Shown here: positions 54,734 through 62,852 of the stretch, one piece after another
Layout of the letters: each line of letters starts with the position of its first letter
Position numbering within the stretch: position 1 is the first letter of the stretch
The notes under the pieces: model-generated
Seen by the model: the letters and a program-made list of their open reading frames with translations, nothing else
Told to the model about the DNA's origin: nothing
The model's database searches: none
Origin: Streptomyces sp. 135
GTDB lineage: Bacteria > Actinomycetota > Actinomycetes > Streptomycetales > Streptomycetaceae
Assembly: GCF_020026305.1 (NCBI RefSeq)
Contig: NZ_CP075691.1
Coordinates: 5,456,001 to 5,520,000, forward strand
Direction of reading: 5' to 3'
Length of the DNA stretch: 64,000 bases
Position numbers and translations under genes: made by a program

Positions 54734-56914
54734 CTACGCGAGGCCCAGCGACCGCTTCAGGAAGTCCGCCTGGTGCAGCAGCAGATTCTCCGCGACCTGC
54801 TCCTGCGGCATCATGTGCGTCACGCCCGACAGCGGCAGGACCTCGTGCGGGCGGCCCTCGGCGAGCAGTGCCGAGGAGAGCCGCAGCGAGTGCGCCACCA
54901 CCACGTTGTCGTCCGCGAGGCCGTGCACGATCAGCATCGGACGGTGCGGCCCGGCGGCCGCCTCCACCAGCCCGTCGTCCCAGACCAGGGAGTTGTGGCG
55001 GTACGTCTGCGGGGTCCGGGTGGGGTCGCCCAGGTACCGCTCCTCGTAGTGCGTGTCGTACAGCCGCAGATCCGTCACGGGCGCGCCGACCACCGCCGCG
55101 TGGAAGACGTCGGGGCGGCGCAGCGCGGCCATCGCGGCGAGGTAGCCGCCGTAGGACCAGCCGCGGATCGCGACGCGCTCCAGGTCCAGGGGGTACACCC
55201 CGGTCGCCGCGAGGGCGTGCAGGGCCTCGACCTGGTCGTCGAGGGTCAGCGTGAGGTCGTTCTTGATCGACTTCTCCCAGGCGGGGGAGCGGCCCGGGGT
55301 GCCCCGGCCGTCCGCGACAACCACCGCGAAGCCCTGATCGGCGAACCACTGCGAGGTGAGGAAGACGTTCTGCGCCCGCTGGACCCGCTGCCCGTGCGGC
55401 CCGCCGTACGGATCGAGCAGTACCGGAAGCGGCCCGTCCGCCGCCTTGTAATCAGTGGGGAGCAGGACGGCGCACGGAATCCGCCGCGTGCCCCCTTCGG
55501 TCAGCGTCACGCGCGGCGTGAGCCCCGGGCGCTGGGCGTGTGAGGCGACGGTGGCGACCTGCTTGCCGTCGCGCAGCACCTGGACCGACGCGCCGGGACG
55601 TTCCAGGGTGGCCGAGACGAGCACGGTGACACCGCCCGCCCGGACCGCCGCGTGCACGCCGGGTTCCCGCGAGAGGCGCTCCACACCCAGTTCGTTGACG
55701 CGGTAGACGTGGATCTCACCGGTCTCGGGGTCGGCCGCCGCCTCGCCCGCCGACGCCGAGACGAGGATGTCCTCCTCCGTCACGTCCAGCACCGCGCGGA
55801 CATGCAACTGCGCCCCCGTCAGCGGCCGTTCGCCCCACGCGAGCACCCGCGCACCGCCCTCGTCGACGATCCGCACCAGCTTGCCGCTGGGGGACCAGGA
55901 GGGCACTCCGGGGAAAAGTTCCAGCCAGTCGGCGTCCTCCTCGGCATGCACCATTCGGGTGGATCCGTCCCCGGGGTTCACCGCGAGGTACAGCTGGCTC
56001 CGCTGGTCGCGGGACTGCACGAGCAGCAGCGGCGCACCATCCGCCGACCAGTGCACCCGGCCCAGATAGGGGAAGCGGACGCGGTCCCACACCACCTCCG
56101 TGCGCGACCCGTCCAAGCCGAGGACGAACAGGCGTACGTCGGCGTTGGCCGTGCCCGCGGCGGGATACGCGACCTTCATCGGCTCGCGGTCCGGGTGCGC
56201 GGGGTCCGCGATCCACCACCGCAGGACGGGGCTGTCGTCGACCCGCGCGACGAGCAGCCGCGTGGAGTCGGGCGACCACCAAAAGCCCCGGTGCCGCGCC
56301 ATCGACTCGGCCGCGACATGCTCCGCGAGACCGTACGTGACGGTTCCGGTGTGGCCGGATTCCGGCTCCGCCAGCGCCCGGTCACCCTCGCCGTCGGTGC
56401 CCGTCACGCGCAGGGCGCCCTGGGCGACGTACGCGACATGCCGGCCGTCCGGCGAGGGGCGCGGGTCGATCACCGGTCCCCGCGCGGGCAGTTCGCGCGC
56501 CGTGCCCGCGCGCAACTCCGCCGTGAAGAGCCGGCCCGACAGCGCGAACGCCGCCAGCTCCACCGCCGCGTCCGTCGCGTAGCCCACGATGCCCGCGCCG
56601 CCCTCCCGGCTGCGCTCGCGCCGCGCCCGCTCCTGCGCGGAGAGCCGCTCGGGCGCGCCGCCGAGCAACAGGCCCGGGTCGGCCGCGAGGCGCTCCTCGG
56701 CGCCGCCCGAAAGGTCCAGGACCCAGAGCTGGTTCGCCCGCTCGGTCTCGGACGGGGAGCGCAGGAACACCACCCGGGAGCCGTCGGGCGCCACCGTGAA
56801 CGCACGGGGCGCACCAAGGGTGAACCGCTGCGTGCGGGCGCTCTGACGCGGGAAGGAGAGCCGTGGTGCCGGGCTCTCGTCGGGCCTGCGGATTCCGGGG
56901 TTCTCGGTGGTCAT
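54734..56914 (-). CDS. S9 family prolyl oligopeptidase / dipeptidyl peptidase IV-like
   Basis: A 726-residue peptidase with an N-terminal beta-propeller (DPPIV-type, ~60-470) and a C-terminal alpha/beta-hydrolase domain. The triad is Ser587 in GWSYGGY, Asp in GLADDNVVV and His in GVTHMM. No signal peptide, so it is cytoplasmic. It would trim proline-containing peptides, which fits its place next to three oligopeptide importers. Convergent with operon 3. The minus-strand start ATG 56914 has no strong ribosome site. Confidence 0.92.
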   Translation of the reverse strand: MTTENPGIRRPDESPAPRLSFPRQSARTQRFTLGAPRAFTVAPDGSRVVFLRSPSETERANQLWVLDLSGGAEERLAADPGLLLGGAPERLSAQERARRERSREGGAGIVGYATDAAVELAAFALSGRLFTAELRAGTARELPARGPVIDPRPSPDGRHVAYVAQGALRVTGTDGEGDRALAEPESGHTGTVTYGLAEHVAAESMARHRGFWWSPDSTRLLVARVDDSPVLRWWIADPAHPDREPMKVAYPAAGTANADVRLFVLGLDGSRTEVVWDRVRFPYLGRVHWSADGAPLLLVQSRDQRSQLYLAVNPGDGSTRMVHAEEDADWLELFPGVPSWSPSGKLVRIVDEGGARVLAWGERPLTGAQLHVRAVLDVTEEDILVSASAGEAAADPETGEIHVYRVNELGVERLSREPGVHAAVRAGGVTVLVSATLERPGASVQVLRDGKQVATVASHAQRPGLTPRVTLTEGGTRRIPCAVLLPTDYKAADGPLPVLLDPYGGPHGQRVQRAQNVFLTSQWFADQGFAVVVADGRGTPGRSPAWEKSIKNDLTLTLDDQVEALHALAATGVYPLDLERVAIRGWSYGGYLAAMAALRRPDVFHAAVVGAPVTDLRLYDTHYEERYLGDPTRTPQTYRHNSLVWDDGLVEAAAGPHRPMLIVHGLADDNVVVAHSLRLSSALLAEGRPHEVLPLSGVTHMMPQEQVAENLLLHQADFLKRSLGLA

Positions 56915-56974
56915 CCCCCGAGCCTAGGCCGCATGCGCCCCCCTGTGCTGCCGTGCTCCGAGTCATGCGTCCGC

Positions 56975-56993
56975 ACGGATAGTTATGATCCGT
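56975..56993 (+). promoter_or_regulatory. TATGAT -10-like box within a palindrome
   Basis: ACGGAT (56975-56980) pairs with ATCCGT (56988-56993) and covers a TATGAT hexamer (56984-56989), ahead of the small membrane-protein gene. Confidence 0.4.
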
Positions 56994-57061
56994 AGCGCTT
57001 GGTGGGTATGAACCTGCTGGCGTCCGCACTGGGTTACGGCAACGACTTGGAGGTGACCGCC

Positions 57062-57256
57062 GTGGCACTCTCGATTTCGGCGGTGGTGCTGCTGGCGATC
57101 ATCGTCTTCTTGCTGGTCAAGAAGTCAGGGCTGAAAGCGGGGCACGCTGTCGTCTGTACGCTGCTCGGCTTCTACCTGGCGAGCTCGTCCATCGCCCCGA
57201 CGATCAGCGAGCTGACGACGAACGTGGCGGGGATGATCGGCGACATCAAGTTCTGA
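57062..57256 (+). CDS. Small two-helix membrane protein
   Basis: A 64-residue protein with helix 1 LSISAVVLLAIIVFLLVKKS, a short basic loop and helix 2 (AVVCTLLGFYLASSSIAPTI), then an amphipathic tail. The GTG at 57062 has GGAGG 8 bases upstream and is preferred over ATG 57008 or TTG 56999, which would add ~20 residues without a ribosome site. It seems conserved-looking for Streptomyces; no function can be given. It sits between the divergent S9 peptidase and mshB. Confidence 0.7.
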   Translation: MALSISAVVLLAIIVFLLVKKSGLKAGHAVVCTLLGFYLASSSIAPTISELTTNVAGMIGDIKF

Positions 57257-57306
57257 CCCTTCTCCCTGGACCCTCGCCCTCCTCACCTTCCTCGTAGGGT
57301 GGTCCC

Positions 57307-58230
57307 ATGACGGAACCGCCCGCCCGGCGCCTGCTGCTCGTGCACGCGCACCCCGACGACGAGTCGATCAACAATGGCGCGACCATGGCCAAGTACGCGG
57401 CCGAGGGCGCCCATGTCACGTTGGTCACCTGCACGCTGGGCGAGGAGGGCGAGGTCATCCCGCCCGGGCTCGCCCACCTCGCCGCCGACCGTGAGGACTC
57501 CCTGGGGTCCTGGCGCGTGGGCGAGCTGGCCGCCGCCATGAAGGAGCTGGGGGTCACCGACCACCGCTTCCTCGGCGGCCCCGGCCGCTACCGCGACTCC
57601 GGGATGATGGGCACCGAGCAGAACCACCGCCCCGGCGCCTTCTGGTCGGCCGACCCCGACGAGGCGGCCGCCCATCTCGTCGAGGTGATCCGCGAGGTCC
57701 GGCCGCAGGTCCTGATCACGTACGACCCCGACGGGGGCTACGGCCACCCCGACCACATCCAGGCGCACCGCGTCGCCATGCGCGCCGCCGACCTCGCGGC
57801 CGAACCGGCCTTCCGCCGCGACCTCGGGGAGCCGCACGCGATCGCCAAGATCTACTGGAACCGCGTCCCGCGGTCCGTGGCCGAGGAGCGGTTCCGGCGG
57901 CTGGAGGGGCAGTTGCGGCACTCGCCGTTCACGGCCCCCGCCGCCGTCGCGGACGTCCCCGGCGTCACGGACGACGAGCGGATCACGACGGAGATCGACG
58001 GCGGCCCCTTCAAGGCGGCCAAGGCGGCGGCGATGCGCGCCCACGCCACGCAGATCACGGTGAGCGAGCCGCTCTTCGTCCTCTCCAACGAACTGGCACA
58101 GCCACTCTTCGAGGTGGAGTACTACGAGTTGGTTCGGGGAGAAGCGTCCACAGAAGGCACGATTCGCGAGACCGATCTCTTCGCCGGGCTCGAAAGGGTG
58201 ACGGATGTGGCTGAGGTGACCGCGCTGTGA
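57307..58230 (+). CDS. mshB: N-acetyl-GlcN-Ins deacetylase MshB (mycothiol biosynthesis)
   Basis: A 307-residue LmbE-type zinc deacetylase that removes acetate from GlcNAc-inositol, the second functional step to mycothiol, the main actinobacterial thiol. Zinc ligands His15 and Asp18 (HAHPDDES) and His147 (GYGHPDH) are present; Asp17 is the likely base. Length and motifs fit MshB rather than the mycothiol S-conjugate amidase. It overlaps the next gene by 4 bp (GTGA). Confidence 0.93.
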   Translation: MTEPPARRLLLVHAHPDDESINNGATMAKYAAEGAHVTLVTCTLGEEGEVIPPGLAHLAADREDSLGSWRVGELAAAMKELGVTDHRFLGGPGRYRDSGMMGTEQNHRPGAFWSADPDEAAAHLVEVIREVRPQVLITYDPDGGYGHPDHIQAHRVAMRAADLAAEPAFRRDLGEPHAIAKIYWNRVPRSVAEERFRRLEGQLRHSPFTAPAAVADVPGVTDDERITTEIDGGPFKAAKAAAMRAHATQITVSEPLFVLSNELAQPLFEVEYYELVRGEASTEGTIRETDLFAGLERVTDVAEVTAL

Positions 58231-58727
58231 GTACGCGATCTCGTGCGTCGTCGGGGGCCGGTTCCGGGGCCTCGGGGACTCCGGGCGCCTCGGGCTCCGC
58301 CTCGACGCCCGCCCCGGCGTCCGCCGCGGCGCCCGCTGGGAGCTTCCTCGCCCAGCCGCTGAGGGCGGGGCGACTCGCCGCGTACGCCGGACTGTTCGTG
58401 CTCGGTGCCGTCGTCGGCGCCGCGGGCGCCCTCGTCCAAGGCGGCTTCTTCCCAGCCGGGTTGCTGCTCGCCCTGTTCGGCGCCGCCGGCGCCTTCTACG
58501 GCGGCGCGCGGGCGGTCGGCACCAAGGCGGGGGCCGTCGCGGCCGCCGCCGGCTGGCTGGTCGCGGTCATGCTGCTCACCGCCACCAGACCCGAGGGGGA
58601 CTTCCTCTTCGGTGCGGGCCTCGGCTCGTACGGCTTCCTGCTCGGCGGCATGGCGGTGGCTGTGATGTGTGCCACCCTCGGGCAGCGGCCGCAACCGGGC
58701 GCGTCCGGCGCCCGACTTGGCAAGTGA
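58227..58727 (+). CDS. Four-helix membrane protein, DUF6113-like
   Basis: A 166-residue protein with a Ser/Ala/Pro-rich cytoplasmic N-tail (~45 residues) and four hydrophobic helices (LAAYAGLFVLGAVVGAAGAL, FPAGLLLALFGAAGAFYGGA and two more). It is translationally coupled to mshB. Proteins of this form commonly follow mshB in Streptomyces; function unknown. Confidence 0.8.
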   Translation: MSTRSRASSGAGSGASGTPGASGSASTPAPASAAAPAGSFLAQPLRAGRLAAYAGLFVLGAVVGAAGALVQGGFFPAGLLLALFGAAGAFYGGARAVGTKAGAVAAAAGWLVAVMLLTATRPEGDFLFGAGLGSYGFLLGGMAVAVMCATLGQRPQPGASGARLGK

Positions 58728-58892
58728 CGTACCACTTCAGCCCGTGTCCCGCACGGGTTTGACGCCGGTCACAGGATGAGCGCCGACGGCGGCCAGTATG
58801 GTGGTGCGGCCGCCGAGCCTCCCCCAACCTCCGGCCGGGGGGACCCCGGATGAGGTCGAGACGGGCGGCGGAGTCAACCAGGAGAACCTGCC

Positions 58893-61012
58893 TTGAGTCG
58901 TGAAACTGACAGTTCGTCCTCCGGGCCCCAGGGGCGCGGTGGAGCCGCATACCCCTCGGGGACGCCGCCGTACGGCTCCCCGGCGCAGGGCGCTGCCGCG
59001 GACGGCGGCGCGGACGGCGGGCGGCCCGGCGAACCCGAGACCCAGACCACGCTGACCACGCGCATCCGGATCAACATCCCCGGTTCGCGGCCCATCCCAC
59101 CGGTCGTCATGCGTACGCCCGTCGGTGACGAGGGCGGCTCCCGGGGCGACGCCCCGCGCGGGGACCGTGCGGACGGAGAGAGCCGCCGTGACAGCGCGCC
59201 GAGGGCTCCCGGCGCGGCGAACGCGGGCCCGGAGGGCAGGGGCGGGGCCCCGGCCGCGTCCCACGCGGGCGCTCCCAGGGTTCCGGTGACGGCGGCGGTT
59301 CCGGGGCCGGGCCGGCCTCCGGTGACGGCGGCGCGGGCGGTCCCGGCGGCTCAGGTTCCGGTTCCGGTTCCGAGGAGAAGACCAGCGACTGGTTCGCGCC
59401 GCGCAAGCCCGCGCGGGGCGAGAGCGGCGCGTCGGGCGGCTCGCCCGCGGCCGGTTCCGGCGGCCAGAACGGCCCCGGCGGCTCCGGATCGGGCTCCTTC
59501 GACGTGTCCGGCGCCGTGGCGTCGGGCCCACTCGGCTCGGGGACACCGCAGGGCGGCGACCTGCCGTACTTGTCCCAGGGCTCGGGCGCCGGTTCCAGCG
59601 GCTCCCAGGACCCACAGGGCGCACAGGACTTCAGGGGGCCCGCGGGCCCGACCGGCGGCCCCGTGACGGGCGACAGCCCGCTGGCCCCGCCCGGCGCCCG
59701 CCCCTCGGGCCCCGGCGGCGGCTCCGGCGGCCCCGCGGCGCGTCCGCCGCGTTCGGGTGCCATGAGCGACGACACGGCCATCCTGACGCCGCAGAAGGCC
59801 GGGCCCGTCTCGCCGCCCCCCGGCGGCCGGCGCCCGCCCGCGGGCGGTCCCGGTTCCCTGCCCGGCGGCCCCGGCGCCCCGACGCCCGGCACCAATGTCT
59901 CCGGGGACACGCTGACCAGCGGCATCCCCGTCGTACCGCCCACGCAGGACAACTCGCCCTTCCCGGCGGGCCCGCAGGGTGACGGGGCGACGTCGCACAC
60001 GCCGCCGAAGCTGCCGGAGCCGGTGCGCTCCGAGGTGCCGGCGGCCGCGCCCGCAAAGAAGAAGAAGGGCCGCAACAAGCTGGTCCTCCTGGCGGTCGCC
60101 GTGGTCGTCGTGGCCTGCGGGGCGTACGGCGCGGGCCTGTTGATGAACCACGCGGACGTGCCGAAGGGCACCACGGTGCTCGGCGTCGACATCGGCGGCG
60201 GCACCCGTGACGAGGCCGTCAAGAAGCTCGACGACGCCATCGGCGCGCGCGTCACCAAGCCCCTGAAGCTGTCGGTGGACGGCGAAACGGTCACGCTCAA
60301 GCCCGACCAGGCCGGCCTGACCGTGGACAGCCAGGCCACCGTCCGCGTGGCGGCGGGCAGCGACTACAACCCCGTCTCCGTGATCGGTTCGCTCTTCGGC
60401 AACCAGCGCGTCGTCGACCCGGTCGTGCCCGTCGACGAGGAGAAGCTGGCGGCCGCCCTGGAGCGCGCCGCGGGCGGCTCGGGCTCGGCGCAGGACGGCA
60501 CGGTCAAGTTCCTGCCCGGCAAGGCCGTCCCCGTCTACGGCAAGGTCGGCAAGGGCATCGACGCCGACGCCTCGACGACCGCGGTCGCGCAGGCGTACCA
60601 GAAGCAGGTCGAGACGGGCAGCGCGGGCGCCGTCCAGGTCCCGGTCACCACCCGCAAGCCGACGGTCTCCAAGGCCGAGGTCGACAAGTTCATGACCCGG
60701 TTCGCGAAGCCGGCGATGTCCGCCAACGTCACGATCAAGGCGGGCGGCCGGTCGATCCCGTTCGGCCCGGCGAAGTCCCTGCCGAAGATCCTTGAGGCGA
60801 GGCCCACCGACAGCGGCACCCTCCAGCCGCACTTCGACCTCGAAGAACTCAAGAAGCTGTACGGCAACGTCTTCGACGGCATCCTGATCCAGCGCGGCAA
60901 CGGCGAGAAGACGCCGGTCCAGCCCACGGACGTGGCCGGCGCCATGAACAAGGCGCTGCTCGGCAAGACGCCCGCGGAGCGCATCGGTGTGATCGAGACG
61001 AACGCCGGCTGA
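58893..61012 (+). pseudogene. Membrane-anchored peptidoglycan-binding-domain protein with one frameshift
   Basis: TTG 58893 with AGGAG 8 bases upstream starts a Ser/Gly/Pro-rich chain containing TLTTRIRINIPGSRPIPPVV. Between 59192 and ~59300 the sense continues in the -1 frame (stops at 59126 and 59189 close that frame upstream). After the shift come EEKTSDWFAPRKPARGESGA, a long disordered region, a KKKKGRNK-anchored membrane helix (VLLAVAVVVVACGAYGAG) and an extracytoplasmic part with a PG_binding_4-type repeat (TTVLGVDIGGGTRDEAVKKL). One missing base in GC-rich DNA explains it. If real, only a ~250-residue non-anchored fragment would be made, unless an internal start rescues the C-terminal part. 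Confidence 0.75.
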
Positions 61013-61036
61013 CCGGCGTACGCCGACTCGTCGTCA

Positions 61037-61084
61037 GGAGGCCGGACGGCCCGCCCGGGTGACCGGGCGAACCGTCCGGCCTCC
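61037..61084 (+). terminator. Compound hairpin terminator
   Basis: A 13-bp outer stem GGAGGCCGGACGG / CCGTCCGGCCTCC (61037-61049 with 61072-61084) encloses an inner CGCCCGG-GTGA-CCGGGCG stem, 24 bp after the preceding stop. Confidence 0.85.
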
Positions 61085-61087
61085 GGC

Positions 61088-61101
61088 ATGACATCTGTCA
61101 T
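61088..61101. promoter_or_regulatory. Palindrome ATGACA-TC-TGTCAT before ABC-kinase operon
   Basis: A perfect 6-bp inverted repeat ~60 bp ahead of the ABC ATPase start. This is a likely binding site for a dimeric response regulator or repressor controlling the downstream transporter and kinase. Confidence 0.5.
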
Positions 61102-61161
61102 CCCGGAGACATCACTCCCGGCACTGCCGCCCCCACCTGCGCTTTTGTGACGATGGTCGGC

Positions 61162-62100
61162 ATGACGACGACCACACTCCCACCCACCGCCACCAGCGCG
61201 GTCAGCTTCGAGCGGGTGACCAAGTCCTACGGCGACGTCCGCGCCGTGGACGGCCTCACGCTCGACCTGCGCCCCGGCGAGACGGTGGCGCTCCTCGGCC
61301 CCAACGGCGCGGGCAAGTCCTCCGCCCTCGACCTGCTGCTCGGCCTGCGCCGCCCGGACAGCGGCACCGTCCGCGTCTTCGGGACGTCCCCGCGCGAGGC
61401 GATCACCGAGGGCCGGGTCGGCGCCATGCTCCAGAGCGGCGGCCTGATGGGCGAGGTCACCGTGCGCGAGATGGTCGAGCTCGCCTGCGCCCTGCACCCG
61501 AGGCGCCACCGCGTGAACGACGTGCTCGCCCACGCGGGCATCACACAGATCGCCGACCGCAAGGTCGACAAGCTCTCCGGCGGCCAGGAGCAGCGGGTGC
61601 GCTTCGCGCTCGCCACGGCCGGCGCGAACGACCTCATCGTCCTGGACGAGCCGACCACCGGCATGGACGTCACCGCCCGCCAGGCGTTCTGGGCCACCAT
61701 GCGGGACCAGGCCGACCAGGGCCGCGCGGTCCTCTTCGCCACGCACTACCTGGAGGAGGCCGACGCGATCGCCGACCGCGTCCTGGTCCTGCACCGCGGC
61801 CGCCTCCTCGCCGACGGCACCGCCGCCGAGATCAAGGCGAAGGCGGGCGCCCGAAAGGTCTCCTTCGACCTCGCGGAGATCGGCGCCGAACTGGCCGCGC
61901 GCCTCGGGAAGCTGCCGTTCCTGACGTCGCTCGACGTCGCCGGGCGCACGGTCCGCCTCCAGTCCACCGACGCCGACGCGACCGTGCACGCGCTGTACGG
62001 GCTCGGCATCTACCCCCGCAACCTCGAAGTCGCCGGGCTCGGCCTCGAGCAGGCCTTCGTGGCGATCACCGCGACCGAGGAGGCCAAGTCGGCATGCTGA
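61162..62100 (+). CDS. ABC transporter ATPase (drug/lipid exporter, CcmA-like)
   Basis: A 312-residue ATPase: Walker A GPNGAGKS, signature LSGGQEQR, Walker B LIVLDEPTTGM, H-loop ATHYLEEADAIADRV. The C-terminal ~90 residues are the usual regulatory extension of DrrA-like exporters. Starts are possible at GTG 61147, ATG 61153 and ATG 61162; none has a clear ribosome site, so a leaderless message is possible. It overlaps the permease gene by 7 bp. Confidence 0.88.
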   Translation: MTTTTLPPTATSAVSFERVTKSYGDVRAVDGLTLDLRPGETVALLGPNGAGKSSALDLLLGLRRPDSGTVRVFGTSPREAITEGRVGAMLQSGGLMGEVTVREMVELACALHPRRHRVNDVLAHAGITQIADRKVDKLSGGQEQRVRFALATAGANDLIVLDEPTTGMDVTARQAFWATMRDQADQGRAVLFATHYLEEADAIADRVLVLHRGRLLADGTAAEIKAKAGARKVSFDLAEIGAELAARLGKLPFLTSLDVAGRTVRLQSTDADATVHALYGLGIYPRNLEVAGLGLEQAFVAITATEEAKSAC

Positions 62101-62852
62101 CCACCTTGACGTCATGGGCCCTGGTCCGGCTGGAGATCACCCGCGCCCTGCGCAACCGCAAGTTCCTGTTCTTCTCCGTCCTCTATCCCGCGATGCTGTT
62201 CCTGATCATCGCGGGCAGCCAGGGCGGCTCCGACGAGGTCCCCGGCTCGGGGCTGTCCGTACCCGCGTACGTGATGGTGTCGATGGCGTCCTTCGGCGCC
62301 CTCACCGCCGTCCTGATGGGCAACAGCGAGCGCATCGCCAAGGAGCGGGAGAGCGGCTGGGTGCGGCAGCTGCGCCTGACGACGCTGCCCGGCCGCGGCT
62401 ACGTGCTGGCGAAGACGGCGAGCGCGGCCGTGGTCAGCCTGCCGTCCATCGTCGTGGTGTTCGCCGTCGCCGCCGCCTTCAAGGACGTCCGCTTCGCGGC
62501 CTGGCAGTGGCTGGCGCTGACCGGCGCGATCTGGGCGGGCAGCCTCTGCTTCGCGGCGCTCGGTGTGGCCATCGGCTACCTCGCCTCCGGCGACGCGGTC
62601 CGCCCGATCACGATGATCGTCTACTTCGGGCTCTCGCTCCTCGGCGGCCTGTGGATGCCGACGACGACCTTCCCGCAGTGGCTGCGGGACGTCGCGTCCT
62701 GGCTGCCCACCCACGCGTACGCTGCCCTCGGGCAGGCGATCGAACTGGGCGACGCCCCGCACGCGAAGGACGTCACCCTGCTCGCCGTCTACTTCATCCT
62801 CTTCGCGGGCGGCGCGGCATGGCTGTACCGGAAGGACACACTGAAGGCGTGA
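62094..62852 (+). CDS. ABC-2 type permease
   Basis: A 252-residue six-helix ABC-2 membrane protein: the RALRNRKFLFFSVLYPAMLF start, the cytoplasmic loop ERIAKERESGWVRQLRLTTL, and the late helix FGLSLLGGLWMPTTTFPQWL, typical of DrrB/YadH-type exporters. It works with the ATPase before it. Its stop overlaps the kinase start (GTGA). Confidence 0.9.
   Translation: MLTTLTSWALVRLEITRALRNRKFLFFSVLYPAMLFLIIAGSQGGSDEVPGSGLSVPAYVMVSMASFGALTAVLMGNSERIAKERESGWVRQLRLTTLPGRGYVLAKTASAAVVSLPSIVVVFAVAAAFKDVRFAAWQWLALTGAIWAGSLCFAALGVAIGYLASGDAVRPITMIVYFGLSLLGGLWMPTTTFPQWLRDVASWLPTHAYAALGQAIELGDAPHAKDVTLLAVYFILFAGGAAWLYRKDTLKA

Noticed and set aside
55440..55460. TTA-like string inside the S9 peptidase gene
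   Set aside because: In the minus-strand frame it reads GAT-TAC (Asp-Tyr), not a TTA codon.
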